Shown: positions 43,459 to 53,297, counted from the stretch's first letter. The stretch is DNA of 64,000 bases from Bacteroidales bacterium (GCA_017560825.1 JAFZED010000073.1:1-64000), one strand, 5' to 3'. Notes: generated by a model from the letters alone, not told the origin. Made by a program: numbers and translations.

Positions 43459-44034
43459 ATGGGTAAGAAAACACCAGAAATCAACTCAAGTTCAACGGCC
43501 GATATGGCGTTCCTCCTGCTCTGTTTCTTCATGATGACTACCACCATGGACCAGGACAAGGGACTCCAGCGTCGACTTCCTCCTATGCCGGATCCAAACC
43601 AGAAGGCACAGGACCAGAAGGTTAATCGCCGCAACATCATCGTTGTGAAGATTAACTCAGCCGACAGACTTCTCGCTGGTACAGAGCCTATGCACGTCAG
43701 CCTTCTTAAGGACAAGATCAAAGAGTTCCTCTCAAATCCATACAACGATCCTAACCTCCCTGAAAAGGAAGAGAAGGAGATCGAAGGATTCGGAACATAT
43801 GCGGTTTCAAAGGGTGTCATCTCACTTCAGAATGACCGTGGTACCAGCTACCAGGCATACATCGCAGTGCAGAATGAGCTCGTGAAGGCCGTAAATGAAC
43901 TCCGCGACGAGTTTGCAATCGCTAACTTCGGCAAGCTTTATCTCAAGTGTAACGAAGATGAGCAGAAGATCGTAAGAGAGGCAATCCCTCAGAACATCTC
44001 TGAGGCAGAACCTAAGGACGTTTCTAAAAAGTAA
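43459..44034 (+). CDS. exbD: ExbD/TolR-family protein 1
   Basis: 191 residues. Membrane segment near the N-terminus with SSTADMAFLLLCFFMMTTTM, containing the conserved Asp of ExbD. A periplasmic domain follows. It is longer than the second copy by about 35 residues. Confidence 0.9.
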   Translation: MGKKTPEINSSSTADMAFLLLCFFMMTTTMDQDKGLQRRLPPMPDPNQKAQDQKVNRRNIIVVKINSADRLLAGTEPMHVSLLKDKIKEFLSNPYNDPNLPEKEEKEIEGFGTYAVSKGVISLQNDRGTSYQAYIAVQNELVKAVNELRDEFAIANFGKLYLKCNEDEQKIVREAIPQNISEAEPKDVSKK

Positions 44035-44048
44035 TAGGAGATAACAAT

Positions 44049-44519
44049 ATGTCAAAATTCAAACAGAGCGAAAAAAGGACAGTGCCACAGCCACCATCAG
44101 GCTCACTCTCCGACATCGTGTTTATGCTCCTGTTCTTCTTTATGGTGACAACCACAATGCGTGAAACAGAAAGCAAGGTTCAGCTCAGACTCCCTGAGGC
44201 ATCGGAGATCGCTAAGCTCGAAAGAAAGGACTTGACTTCATACATCAACATCGGTACACCTACAAGAAACCTTCAGTCTCAGTTCGGTACCGACTCACGT
44301 ATCCAGCTCAATGACTCTTTCAAGACAGTAGATGAGATCCGTGACTTCATCGCTGCAGAGCGTGACGCAATGTCAGAGGCAGACAGATCATTTATGACAG
44401 TAGCCCTTAAGGTTGACGAGAACACTCGTATGGGTATCGTAACTGACGTTAAGCAGGAGCTTCGTAAATGTTCAGCGCTTAAGATTATGTACACAGCCAG
44501 AAAACCGGCAGATAAATAA
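44049..44519 (+). CDS. exbD: ExbD/TolR-family protein 2
   Basis: 156 residues. LSDIVFMLLFFFMVTTTMR holds the conserved Asp of the ExbD membrane segment; periplasmic domain ends LKIMYTARK. Starts 14 bases after exbD1 and closes the operon before a terminator. Confidence 0.9.
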   Translation: MSKFKQSEKRTVPQPPSGSLSDIVFMLLFFFMVTTTMRETESKVQLRLPEASEIAKLERKDLTSYINIGTPTRNLQSQFGTDSRIQLNDSFKTVDEIRDFIAAERDAMSEADRSFMTVALKVDENTRMGIVTDVKQELRKCSALKIMYTARKPADK

Positions 44520-44537
44520 TCAAAACACATACTTAAG

Positions 44538-44567
44538 AAAGCAGTTCTGAAAAGAGCTGCTTTTTTA
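44538..44567 (+). terminator. Terminator of the exbB-exbD operon
   Basis: 11-base stem (AAAGCAGTTCT with AGAGCTGCTTT, one G-T), GAAA loop, then T run. Confidence 0.85.
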
Positions 44568-44601
44568 TTTATATATAGGTACAACATTCGGGAAAAATCG
44601 G

Positions 44602-44609
44602 TATTTTTG
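44602..44609 (+). promoter_or_regulatory. Promoter -7 box of the alkaline phosphatase gene
   Basis: TATTTTTG fits TAnnTTTG, 20 bases before the ATG. Confidence 0.55.
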
Positions 44610-44629
44610 TGGGTTAAATGTAAAATACT

Positions 44630-45841
44630 ATGAAACTCGTCAGATTTTTTAATGTACTGCTTTCTGCAGTTGTACTTTTAAGTGTAAACGGATGTGGCTC
44701 AACATCTGAAAATGAGGCCGGAAAGGCTAAATACATTTTCCTTTTCATCGGTGATGGAATGGGTATCACACAGGTTGCTGCGGCTGACTCGTATCTCGCC
44801 TACACAAATGGAGACCAGCTTGGAGGACAGTACCTTACAATGACGAGCCTGCCTCACTTCGGTCTTCTTACAAGCTACTCTGCAAACAGCAGAGTGACTG
44901 ACTCTGCAGCTGCTGGAACTGCAATCGCTTGCGGTGTAAAGACAAATAACGGATCGATCGGAGTGGATGCAGAAGGAAATCCTGTAAAGAGCATTGCATA
45001 CCAGCTCCACGAGGAGGATTACAACGTAGGTATCATCACAACTGTACCTCACAACCACGCTACTCCAACAGCATTCTACGCAAACAATGTCAACAGAGAT
45101 GCCTGCTACGAGATGTGCCTTCAGATCCCTACCAGCGGATTTGAGTTCTATGCCGGTTCAGGTTTCATTGACTATAGAGGAAGACACAACGACCTCAGAC
45201 CTATCGATGAAGTCATCGAGGAAGGTGGCTACAAGGTTGTATATGGTTTGAACGAGTATGACGCAGAAGTTAAAGCTGGAGAGAAAGTAGTATTCTGCCA
45301 GGAGAGCAATAAGGAAGAGAGCGCAGGCAACTATGTAAGCGAAGGTAAGCTTGCTGAGGATGTGACACTTGGCCAGATGCTTGAGCTCGGTCTGAAGCAC
45401 CTCGGCACAAAGGAGCCTTTCTTCTTTATGTGCGAAGGCGGCAAGATCGACTGGACAGCTCACGGCAACAGGACTATGCCAATGATTATGGACATCCTCG
45501 AGTTCGACAACGCCATCAGCGTAGCATACGAATTCTACAAGAAGCATCCGAAGGAGACGCTCATCGTGATTACAGCTGACCACGAGACAGGTGGAATGTC
45601 ACTCGGCTCAGGCCGCGAGGTAGACTGGGGACTCCTTGTAGAGCAGTGGGAAAGAGACAACCATAAGAACAATCTCAGCAACGAAGAGAACAGAGACCTC
45701 AACAGAAGAGCTTCTATCGGCTGGACAACAGGTTCACACACAGGAGCCCCGCTTCCTGTCTTTGCAGTAGGAGCAGGAGCTGAGAAGTTCACAGGACTTA
45801 TGGACAACACCCAGATCAAGGGTATGATCTTAGGCGAATAA
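44630..45841 (+). CDS. Alkaline phosphatase lipoprotein
   Basis: 403 residues. Signal peptide with possible lipobox VNGC (Cys22). Metal site IGDGMG, nucleophile Ser in RVTDSAAAGTAIACG, CEGGKIDWTAHGN (metal His) and TADHETGG. Releases phosphate from monoesters in the periplasm or at the surface. Normal length. Confidence 0.94.
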   Translation: MKLVRFFNVLLSAVVLLSVNGCGSTSENEAGKAKYIFLFIGDGMGITQVAAADSYLAYTNGDQLGGQYLTMTSLPHFGLLTSYSANSRVTDSAAAGTAIACGVKTNNGSIGVDAEGNPVKSIAYQLHEEDYNVGIITTVPHNHATPTAFYANNVNRDACYEMCLQIPTSGFEFYAGSGFIDYRGRHNDLRPIDEVIEEGGYKVVYGLNEYDAEVKAGEKVVFCQESNKEESAGNYVSEGKLAEDVTLGQMLELGLKHLGTKEPFFFMCEGGKIDWTAHGNRTMPMIMDILEFDNAISVAYEFYKKHPKETLIVITADHETGGMSLGSGREVDWGLLVEQWERDNHKNNLSNEENRDLNRRASIGWTTGSHTGAPLPVFAVGAGAEKFTGLMDNTQIKGMILGE

Positions 45842-45874
45842 GAATAGAAAAGTAAGTAAAATCAATAATATATA

Positions 45875-47269
45875 ATGGAAACAGTTATCAGAACCAAGAT
45901 CAAAGACCTGCTTAAAGCAGAAGCAGGCAAAGAGGTTCTTGCAAAAGGATGGGTAAGAACCAAGAGAGGAAACAAGAATGTAGCGTTCATCGCACTTAAT
46001 GACGGTTCTACCATCAATAATATTCAGATCGTTGTAGACAAGACTCCGGAGAATGAGGCAGTCCTTGCAAAGGTAACTACAGGAGCCTGCATCGCAGTGA
46101 AGGGTATGCTCGTTGAGTCAATGGGCGGCGGACAGGCAACTGAGATACAGGCAACTGAGATCGAAGTGTACGGCGAGTGCGACCCTGTACGCTACCCTCT
46201 TCAGAAGAAGGACACATCTTTCGAGTTCTTGAGAACTGTAGCACACCTCCGTCCGAGAACAAACACATTCGGAGCAATCTACAGAGTAAGAAGCAAGATG
46301 GCATATGCAATCCACCAGTTCTTCAATGAGAAGGGATTCGTGTATGTACACACTCCACTGATCACAGCTTCAGACTGCGAGGGTGCAGGACAGATGTTCC
46401 GTGTAACCACACTGGATATGGACAACCTCCCACGCAACAAGAAGGGTGGTATAGACTACACAAAGGACTTCTTTGGAAAAGAGACCAGCCTTACAGTGAG
46501 CGGTCAGCTTGAGGGTGAGCTCGGAGCAATGGCTCTTGGTGACATCTACACCTTCGGTCCTACATTCCGTGCCGAGAATTCAAACACTCCTCGTCACCTT
46601 GCAGAGTTCTGGATGATCGAGCCTGAGATGGCATTCTACGACATCAAGGACAATATGGACCTTGCAGAAGAATTCATCAAGTACCTTGTGAAGTATGCTC
46701 TCGACAACTGCTACGACGACATCAAGTTCCTCAACGACAGGTATGACAACGAGCTCCTCGAGCGTCTTGAGGGAGTAGCTGACACAGAGTTTGTAAGACT
46801 CACCTACACTGAGGGTATCAAGATCCTTGAGGCTGCAGGAGTTGAATGGGAGTATCCGGTAAGCTGGGGCACAGACCTTCAGAGCGAGCACGAGAGATAC
46901 CTCGTGGAGAAGCACTTCAAGAAGCCTGTAATCCTTACCGACTATCCTAAGGACATCAAGGCATTCTATATGAAGCAGAACGAAGACGGCAAGACTGTAC
47001 GCGCAATGGACGTACTCTTCCCTAAGATCGGTGAGATCATCGGAGGCTCAGAGCGTGAGGCTTCGCTTCAGAAGCTTGAAGCACGTATCGAGGAGACCGG
47101 TATGAGCCGCAAGGGACTTGAGTGGTACCTTGACACACGCCGCTTCGGATCAGCTCCTCACAGTGGATTCGGTCTCGGATTTGAGCGTCTGCTCCTCTTC
47201 GTTACAGGTATGAGCAACATCCGTGACGTAATTCCATTCCCACGTACACCAAAGAACGCAGAATATTAA
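45875..47269 (+). CDS. asnS: Asparaginyl-tRNA synthetase
   Basis: 464 residues. OB-fold anticodon domain (1-100: [20 protein letters not shown]) and class II catalytic domain with [38 protein letters not shown] (motif 2) and [10 protein letters not shown] (motif 3). Charges tRNA-Asn. Full length. Confidence 0.97.
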   Translation: METVIRTKIKDLLKAEAGKEVLAKGWVRTKRGNKNVAFIALNDGSTINNIQIVVDKTPENEAVLAKVTTGACIAVKGMLVESMGGGQATEIQATEIEVYGECDPVRYPLQKKDTSFEFLRTVAHLRPRTNTFGAIYRVRSKMAYAIHQFFNEKGFVYVHTPLITASDCEGAGQMFRVTTLDMDNLPRNKKGGIDYTKDFFGKETSLTVSGQLEGELGAMALGDIYTFGPTFRAENSNTPRHLAEFWMIEPEMAFYDIKDNMDLAEEFIKYLVKYALDNCYDDIKFLNDRYDNELLERLEGVADTEFVRLTYTEGIKILEAAGVEWEYPVSWGTDLQSEHERYLVEKHFKKPVILTDYPKDIKAFYMKQNEDGKTVRAMDVLFPKIGEIIGGSEREASLQKLEARIEETGMSRKGLEWYLDTRRFGSAPHSGFGLGFERLLLFVTGMSNIRDVIPFPRTPKNAEY

Positions 47270-47274
47270 TCATC

Positions 47275-47295
47275 ATCCCCGGCTTGTCCGGGGAT
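47275..47295 (+). other. Strong hairpin after asnS
   Basis: ATCCCCGG, loop CTTGT, CCGGGGAT: a perfect 8-base GC-rich stem 5 bases after the asnS stop. It has no T run, so it may protect the 3' end or slow polymerase rather than terminate. Confidence 0.6.
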
Positions 47296-47311
47296 ATCAT
47301 AAATCATATAT

Positions 47312-47932
47312 ATGCTTATAATAGGAATAGCCGGAGGATCCGGATCAGGAAAGACCACAGTTGTAAGAGCAATTACAGAGCAGCTCGCAGAAAATGTGGT
47401 TGTAATTCCACAGGACTCATACTATAAAGACCTCGGTCATCTAAGCGAGGAAGAGAAGAGGGTTCATAACTTCGACCATCCGGACTCGATTGACTTCGAT
47501 CTTCTCAGGGCGCAGCTCAAGGAACTGCGCGAGGGTAAGGTCGTTGAGCAGCCTATATATTCATATATTACCTGCGGACGTTCGAAGAATCAGACAGTGA
47601 CTGTGAAGCCCGCTGATGTGATCATCGTCGAGGGTATCCTCATATTCTGCGATCCTGAGCTCCGCGACCTTATGGACATCAAGATCTTCGTTGACGCTGA
47701 CGATGACGACAGACTTATGAGGGTTATGGCACGAGACATCGTGGAAAGAGGCAAGACAGTGGAATGGGTGATCGAGCGCTACTCAAACACTGTAAAGCCT
47801 ATGTACCTCCAGTTCATCGAGCCAAGCAAGAGGTACGCAGACCTTATCATCCCGCAGGGAGGCCACAACAAGGTGGCTATCGACGTGCTTTCGGCTACTA
47901 TTGAAAAGTCATTTGCAAATAGTAACAAGTAA
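47312..47932 (+). CDS. udk: Uridine kinase
   Basis: 206 residues. P-loop GIAGGSGSGKTT (5-16), PQDSYYKD, FDHPDSIDFDLL and GRSKNQTVTV. Phosphorylates uridine and cytidine. Full length. Confidence 0.96.
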   Translation: MLIIGIAGGSGSGKTTVVRAITEQLAENVVVIPQDSYYKDLGHLSEEEKRVHNFDHPDSIDFDLLRAQLKELREGKVVEQPIYSYITCGRSKNQTVTVKPADVIIVEGILIFCDPELRDLMDIKIFVDADDDDRLMRVMARDIVERGKTVEWVIERYSNTVKPMYLQFIEPSKRYADLIIPQGGHNKVAIDVLSATIEKSFANSNK

Positions 47933-47949
47933 TTCAAGTAACGACTGAC

Positions 47950-48681
47950 GTGAAGCTTTTCCAAGACAAAGAAGGTCGTGCCGGACTATATATCACCGTG
48001 ATTTTCCATCTCACGGTGATTATTTTGTTGCTCGCCTACCAGATTGACAACACCATCAGGCGAGAGGAAAGCTTCGTCCTGGACTTCTCCAAGCAGGAAG
48101 AGATAGAGAGAAGAGAGAAGGAAGAAGTTATGAAGCAGGACATCAGCCGCAAGCTTGAAGATATGATTGAAGCTGCCAGAAGGCAGACTTCCGGACAGAT
48201 CAGAAACATAGCCGTAGATGCCGGAGCGACGTTGAAAGACGACAGGAATACTGATGCTGACCAGTTATATAAAGACGCAGAAAGGCTGGCACAGGAACTT
48301 AAGAGCGGACAGAAAAGCGCTATCGAGGAGGACGCAAGGGACGAGACAGTCGAAATGCAGCACCAGCAGAAACCTGATGGCGGAGAGCAGAAGGAATATA
48401 GCGGACCCTCAGTCGTCTCCTACAACCTCGAAGGCAGAAAGGCAAGCCACCTGAAGATCCCTGCCTACCGATGCTATGGCGAAGGCGATGTGACAGTAAT
48501 AATCACAGTCAACCCTCAGGGACAGGTCCTCAATGCCAAAGTTATGGAAGACATATCGGCAACTGACGAATGCCTGAGAAACTTTGCCATCCGCGCTGCC
48601 CGACTTTCTCGCTTCAGCGCCTCACCGACAGCCCCTGCACGCCAGAACGGTGAAATTGTCTACAGATTTGTAGCACAATAA
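47950..48681 (+). CDS. TonB-like energy transducer protein
   Basis: 243 residues, GTG start at 47950 chosen because it precedes the anchor. Membrane segment (about 12-33), a charged, partly coiled stretch (about 45-150, few prolines) and a TonB C-terminal-like domain (about 160-243: YGEGDVTVIITVNPQGQVLN, NFAIRAARLSRF). The short span and lack of a proline-rich arm set it apart from classic TonB. Confidence 0.8.
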   Translation: MKLFQDKEGRAGLYITVIFHLTVIILLLAYQIDNTIRREESFVLDFSKQEEIERREKEEVMKQDISRKLEDMIEAARRQTSGQIRNIAVDAGATLKDDRNTDADQLYKDAERLAQELKSGQKSAIEEDARDETVEMQHQQKPDGGEQKEYSGPSVVSYNLEGRKASHLKIPAYRCYGEGDVTVIITVNPQGQVLNAKVMEDISATDECLRNFAIRAARLSRFSASPTAPARQNGEIVYRFVAQ

Positions 48682-48703
48682 TCCGCTACGACACATTGCT
48701 AAT

Positions 48704-49150
48704 ATGGATAAAGCAGAAAAATATCAGGAAGTTTATAAGCAGATCCAGAGCGTGATCAGTGGGGAAACTGACCAGATTGCGAATATGGCTAATACAGCTG
48801 CATTGCTGCACGAGGCGTTCGGATTCTGGTGGACAGGGTTCTATATCATCCGGGGCAATCAGCTCGTTCTAGGCCCTTTTCAAGGCCCTGTAGCTTGTAC
48901 CCGGATCGGTTTTGGCAAAGGGGTGTGCGGTACCTCTTGGGAGAGACGCGAAACGGTCATAGTACCGGATGTTCACCTGTTTCCTGGGCACATTGCCTGC
49001 AGCAGTCAGTCACAAAGCGAGATAGTGGTCCCAATGTTCCATAACGACGAAATCTACGCAGTTCTGGACATAGACAGCAAAGAACTTGCTACCTTCGACG
49101 AAGTCGACAAAGAGTGGCTGGAAAAGATTGTAGCCTTAGACTTTATCTAG
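48704..49150 (+). CDS. msrC: Free methionine-(R)-sulfoxide reductase
   Basis: 148 residues, one GAF domain. Family cysteines are in VACTRIGFG, GVCGTSW and HIACSSQSQSEIVVP. FWWTGFYIIRGNQLVLGPFQ is typical. Reduces free oxidised methionine. Normal length for fRMsr. Confidence 0.93.
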   Translation: MDKAEKYQEVYKQIQSVISGETDQIANMANTAALLHEAFGFWWTGFYIIRGNQLVLGPFQGPVACTRIGFGKGVCGTSWERRETVIVPDVHLFPGHIACSSQSQSEIVVPMFHNDEIYAVLDIDSKELATFDEVDKEWLEKIVALDFI

Positions 49151-49239
49151 CCACAACATCATCGAGACAAGAGTGCCAGTGCATTAGAGCGTCACGGAAT
49201 AGTTATTGCGTAATTTATTTGGATTAAAGTATTGACATA

Positions 49240-49270
49240 TTGTAATTTCCGTTAATATTCTCTAAATTTG
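49240..49270 (+). promoter_or_regulatory. Promoter of the two-gene AT-rich insert, nearly leaderless
   Basis: TTG (49240-49242), 20 bases, TAAATTTG (49263-49270). The ATG of the first gene is only 4 bases after the -7 box, so the transcript would begin at or just past it; the internal ATG at 49317 is the alternative start. Confidence 0.65.
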
Positions 49271-49274
49271 GTGC

Positions 49275-49427
49275 ATGGTTAAGAAGTATAACAATAATCA
49301 AGAAAAGCTTGATGCAATGCGAAAAGCGATTGCATTGCGTCAGTTATGGTTAAAGGCCATCCACGAAGGAGCCAGCAAGGAAGAAATGGAGAAGATGGGT
49401 CTGAAGACTCCAGATGTGATTGCATAA
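49275..49427 (+). CDS. 50-residue protein of unknown function, first gene of a two-gene insert
   Basis: MVKKYNNNQEKLDAMRKAIA and on to TPDVIA, mostly helical and basic, with possible helix-turn-helix-like spacing (LWLKAIHEGASKEEMEKMG). Its TAA shares one base with the ATG of the next gene (TAATG). Such coupling of a small helical protein and a larger partner is seen in toxin-antitoxin and regulator pairs, but no family is recognised. Confidence 0.65.
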   Translation: MVKKYNNNQEKLDAMRKAIALRQLWLKAIHEGASKEEMEKMGLKTPDVIA

Positions 49428-49927
49428 TGAAACAATTATCACTTAAATCAATAAATGACAAAGCGCCGCTGGAAGTATCACTGACTACAAGCGGCACTTT
49501 TACTTTTGGAACAGAGAAAGCCAGATATATTGTTGGTTTTGTAGAAGATTACACTATTCTCGACAGTGGGGTTTATCAATTCTTTATCGAAAATATCAGC
49601 GGAGCAAAAAACACATTGAGCACAAAAGTATTCCAAACGATAGTGTCAATTATTGAAGAGTTCTTCAAAAAGAACGACTCTGCAATGCTTTATATCTGCG
49701 ACACAGCAGATGGCAAACAATCTGCAAGAGACAGGCTATTCGCGATGTGGTTTAATTGCTATGAAGGACATTTCAGCTATACTCTTTCGCGAGTTTCAAT
49801 ATGCATTGACGGCATCAGTTACTATGCTTCTTTATTGATATCCAACTCAAATCCTTCTTATGGAAAAATACTGAATGCATTTAATAATTTTGCAAGCGGG
49901 TTTTCAGATAAAGTAGAAAACATATAA
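49427..49927 (+). CDS. Protein of unknown function (possibly DUF6169 family)
   Basis: 166 residues from the ATG at 49427 (MKQLSLKSINDKAPL); a longer frame from 49346 would overlap the small gene in another frame. No signal peptide or membrane segment. YICDTADGKQSARDRLFAMW reminds me of a Bacteroidetes family recalled as DUF6169; not checked. Codon use and AT content differ from the chromosomal neighbours, so it was likely acquired with the 50-residue gene. Confidence 0.7.
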   Translation: MKQLSLKSINDKAPLEVSLTTSGTFTFGTEKARYIVGFVEDYTILDSGVYQFFIENISGAKNTLSTKVFQTIVSIIEEFFKKNDSAMLYICDTADGKQSARDRLFAMWFNCYEGHFSYTLSRVSICIDGISYYASLLISNSNPSYGKILNAFNNFASGFSDKVENI

Positions 49928-50019
49928 TCACAGACCTGAGCCAGACTTCGGTAGAATGTGAGCTTTGAAATGTTGCTATATCAAGGTGAGTGATCCGATA
50001 AGAACAAGCAGATAAAATT

Positions 50020-50053
50020 AAGGTCCGGCTGGATGTTGTTCCAGTCGGACCTT
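50020..50053. terminator. Terminator between the insert and skp
   Basis: AAGGTCCG-G-CTGGA pairs with TCCAG-T-CGGACCTT around a 6-base loop. It has T-rich sequence on the minus-strand side (AATTTTATC), so it suits skp, which ends at 50,078, and may serve both directions. Confidence 0.75.
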
Positions 50054-50077
50054 ATAGTATTTTGAGGGGTGATGTTA

Positions 50078-50653
50078 TTACATCTGACCCTGCTGTGCTG
50101 CCATTGCCTTTGCTTCGAGCTCTGCCTGGAGTGCCTCGAGAGTGCGTCCCTCAGGGATGTTGAGTGCCTTACGTGCCTCAGTTGTGAGGTTTACGCCCTG
50201 AGCCGGGTCAATGTAAAGAAGAGAGCTCTCCTCGAATACGAATGCAAGACCCTGAGCCTTTGCGATCTCCTGAACTGTAGTCTGAGCCTTCTCGTAGATT
50301 GGAGCCTGGAGTGAGCTCTGGAGCTGCTGCATCTCCTGCTGGAGGCTCTGCTGAGTCTGCTGGAGTCTTGACTCGATGTCCATAAGTTCCTTCTCTTTGC
50401 TCTCACGGATTGCAGATGTCCAAGTTGCTGCCTTTGCCTGATAGTCCTGCATCTTGGTCTGGTACTCCTGGTACATAGACATAAGGATCTCCTCGTTTGT
50501 CTTCTGGTTCTCCTCCATAGTCGCTCTTGCTGCGTCCATCTCTGGCATAAGCATTACGATCTCGTTGAAGTTTACGTAGCCGAACTTAAGGTTCTGTGCT
50601 GATGCAGCTACAGACATAACTGCCATCACTGCGATAAGAATAATCTTTTTCAT
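50078..50653 (-). CDS. skp: OmpH/Skp-like periplasmic chaperone
   Basis: 191 residues. Signal peptide to ASAQ (20), KFGYVNFNEIVMLMPEM core strand and a long coiled coil (about 50-125) with Gln/Glu/Lys repeats. Holds unfolded outer-membrane proteins for BamA, which is the gene upstream (34 bases). Confidence 0.9.
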   Translation of the reverse strand: MKKIILIAVMAVMSVAASAQNLKFGYVNFNEIVMLMPEMDAARATMEENQKTNEEILMSMYQEYQTKMQDYQAKAATWTSAIRESKEKELMDIESRLQQTQQSLQQEMQQLQSSLQAPIYEKAQTTVQEIAKAQGLAFVFEESSLLYIDPAQGVNLTTEARKALNIPEGRTLEALQAELEAKAMAAQQGQM

Positions 50654-50687
50654 TTCTTTTATTTTTAATTTTTATTCATTGATTCTA

Positions 50688-53264
50688 TTAGAACTGCTGT
50701 CCGATCACGAAGTGGAACTGGCTCTTTCCGTTTACAGGATCATCGAATCCATATCCCCAGTCAACTCCAAGAAGACCGATCATTGGCAGGAAGACTCTCA
50801 CACCGACACCGGCTGATCTCTTGATCTGGAACGGATTGAAGTCTCTGATGTCAGCCCAGCAGTTACCTCCCTCAAGGAAGAGCAATGCATAGATTGTAGA
50901 CTGCGGCTGAAGGATGACCGGATAGCGGAGCTCGACTGTAAACTTGTCATAGACGTTACCCGCATAGTAGTTTCCGGTAGAGCTTGTCGACGCTGCAAGA
51001 GGTGTCAGCGAGTAGTTCTCATAACCTCTGAGCGAGATGATTTCCGAACCGTAAGTGTCGTAACCTGACATACCGTCACCACCGACACGGAAGCCTTCAA
51101 ACGGTGAGTAACCCCAGTTTCTGTTGTAGTAGCCCAAGTAACCGAACTGTGCACGTGCCATAAGGACGAGGTCGCCTACGAGCTTCTGGAACACTGATCC
51201 CTTGAATGACCACTTGTGGTACTCGATCCACTTGTAGCGCTGCTGCGATGTCTGGAGATCATAATTGATGTCTTTCCAGCTTTCCACCTTCACCTTCTCT
51301 CCATCCGGACCAGGATACTGCTTTCTCATAAGAGAGTAAGGCGGAGTAAACTGGAGCGAGAAGCTGAAGTCAGAACCTGTACGAGGGTAGATCTGCTGGT
51401 CAGTCGATGTACGTGACAGGCTGAGTGTGTAGCTCAAGTTGTGTGAGATACCTGTGTCGAACATAAACTGATAGCCCCAGTCCTGAAGCTTATATGTCTG
51501 CCAGCTGAGCTGGTTGTAGAGCACAAAGTAGTTGTCAGGCCATTTCAGACGCTTACCGAGTCCCGCTGCAAATCCATATACCTCCATATACTCATCGTTG
51601 TTGAGGATGTTATAATATATATATGAATTTGTCTGTCTTGTGTAATAGAGCGAAGTCTGCAGCGAGGTAGGCTTCTTTCCGAAGAGCCAAGGCTCTGAGA
51701 AGCTTGCCGAGAGGCTGGTGTAATAAGTACCGTTGGTCTGGAAGCGTACAGAGAGGTTCTGTGCATCTCCGAGCGGTACCGGACGCCAGGCTGTCTTGTC
51801 GAAGAAACGGCGTGTCGAGAAGTTGTTGAAGCTTACTCCGACTGTCGCCACGAAGGTGTTACCGCCCCAACCGCCGGAAAGTTCTAGCTGGCTGGATGGC
51901 TTCTCAGTCACATTGTAGACAAGGTCCACAGTGTTGTCCATCGGGTTAGGAAGGATGGAGTAACCTGTTGCAGGGTCCATAATAGCCTCCGGGTCGAACT
52001 GTCCCATTGACGCGATTTCGCGGATAGAACGCTCGAAGTCAGACTGACTGAAAAGGTAGCCCGGACGGGTGAAGATCTGACGGCGGATGACTCTTTCGTT
52101 GGTCAGGTCATTACCGTTGATCACGATGTTGTTCAATGTTGCAGGCTTACCCTCCACGATGCGCATCTCCACATCCACTGAGTCACCCTCGATGTTCATC
52201 TCCACAGGCTGGATGTTGAAGAAGAGGTAGCCGTTGTCCCTATAAAGCTTTGAAATGTCGTAGTCAGTCTGCTTTCCGCCGCCGAAGAGTCGCTTCTCCA
52301 TTGTCACGACGTCGTACACATCTCCCTTGCTGATCTTGAGGACCTCGTTGAGAACGTCTGTGCTGTACACCGAGTTTCCTGTCCAGGTAATGTCTCTGAA
52401 GTAGTACCTCTTTCCTTCATCGATCTTGAAATCGATCTGAAGACGGTTAGGCTCGACATAGTACATTGTGTCGCTGACGATTCTTGCATCCCTGTAGCCG
52501 GCCTCGTTGAAGACGGTAAGAAGGGCACGCTTGTCATTCTCGTACTCTTTTTCCTGGAATTTCTTCGAACTGAAGAAGTTCTGGAATCTCTTGTCCCTTG
52601 TCTTCTTCATCGAACGCACGAGCTTGCTCTCCTTGACATTGTCGGCTCCTGTGAATGTAATGGTCTGGATCTTGACCTTCTCACCCTTGTTCACATCGAA
52701 CTGCACGCGGATCGCGCTCTTGATGACTGTGTCTCTCTTTGTATTTACATCGACCTCAACGTTGCTGAAGCCCTTTTCCTTGTAGTACCTCTTGATGATG
52801 TCGCTTGAGGTCTTGGCCACATAGTCCGAGAACTCACCTCCTCGACGAAGGTTCAGTCGCTCCATAAGTTCCTTTTCCTCGCCGCTCTTCACACCGCTGA
52901 ATGTCCAGCGCGAAACGCGAGGACGCTCTACGATACAAACCTTGAAGAAAGCAGTGTCACGCGAAGGGGTAATAGAGTCAATCGCCACAGAAACATCCTC
53001 GAAATACCTCTGCAGCCAGAGTCTCTGGACGATTCCGGACATAGCCTCACTCGGTACGGTCACTTCCATACCTTTCTGAAGCGCAGCGATCTGAAGGATC
53101 TGGTCCTGTGAGAAGTACTTTGTTCCTTCCACCTTCACGCCGCCGACTATATATTTCTTCGGATTATTATAATCTACAACAATGTCCTCCCCTGACTGCT
53201 GGGCCCTAAGCGGGAGTGTCAGCGCCAGAAGAAGCATCAAGAGAGCTATTCGACAAATTCTCAT
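50688..53264 (-). CDS. bamA: Outer-membrane protein assembly factor BamA
   Basis: 858 residues. Signal peptide (1-21), POTRA repeats (about 35-440) and a C-terminal 16-strand barrel (about 450-858) ending HFVIGQQF with the terminal aromatic residue. Contains VRGF-like SLRGYENYSL near the end. Inserts barrel proteins into the outer membrane. A -7 box at 53,290-53,297 lies between it and uppS. Confidence 0.95.
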   Translation of the reverse strand: MRICRIALLMLLLALTLPLRAQQSGEDIVVDYNNPKKYIVGGVKVEGTKYFSQDQILQIAALQKGMEVTVPSEAMSGIVQRLWLQRYFEDVSVAIDSITPSRDTAFFKVCIVERPRVSRWTFSGVKSGEEKELMERLNLRRGGEFSDYVAKTSSDIIKRYYKEKGFSNVEVDVNTKRDTVIKSAIRVQFDVNKGEKVKIQTITFTGADNVKESKLVRSMKKTRDKRFQNFFSSKKFQEKEYENDKRALLTVFNEAGYRDARIVSDTMYYVEPNRLQIDFKIDEGKRYYFRDITWTGNSVYSTDVLNEVLKISKGDVYDVVTMEKRLFGGGKQTDYDISKLYRDNGYLFFNIQPVEMNIEGDSVDVEMRIVEGKPATLNNIVINGNDLTNERVIRRQIFTRPGYLFSQSDFERSIREIASMGQFDPEAIMDPATGYSILPNPMDNTVDLVYNVTEKPSSQLELSGGWGGNTFVATVGVSFNNFSTRRFFDKTAWRPVPLGDAQNLSVRFQTNGTYYTSLSASFSEPWLFGKKPTSLQTSLYYTRQTNSYIYYNILNNDEYMEVYGFAAGLGKRLKWPDNYFVLYNQLSWQTYKLQDWGYQFMFDTGISHNLSYTLSLSRTSTDQQIYPRTGSDFSFSLQFTPPYSLMRKQYPGPDGEKVKVESWKDINYDLQTSQQRYKWIEYHKWSFKGSVFQKLVGDLVLMARAQFGYLGYYNRNWGYSPFEGFRVGGDGMSGYDTYGSEIISLRGYENYSLTPLAASTSSTGNYYAGNVYDKFTVELRYPVILQPQSTIYALLFLEGGNCWADIRDFNPFQIKRSAGVGVRVFLPMIGLLGVDWGYGFDDPVNGKSQFHFVIGQQF

Positions 53265-53289
53265 CTTTATATCGTTAATTTCAAAACTG

Positions 53290-53297
53290 CAAATATA
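53290..53297 (-). promoter_or_regulatory. bamA promoter -7 box
   Basis: TATATTTG on the minus strand, 25 bases before the bamA ATG and inside the 39-base gap to uppS. bamA-skp may thus be expressed apart from nadK-uppS. Confidence 0.5.

Noticed and set aside
43459..44519. exbD duplication as recent gene conversion or assembly error
   Set aside because: The two proteins differ in length and sequence, and paired ExbD genes are usual in Bacteroidetes.
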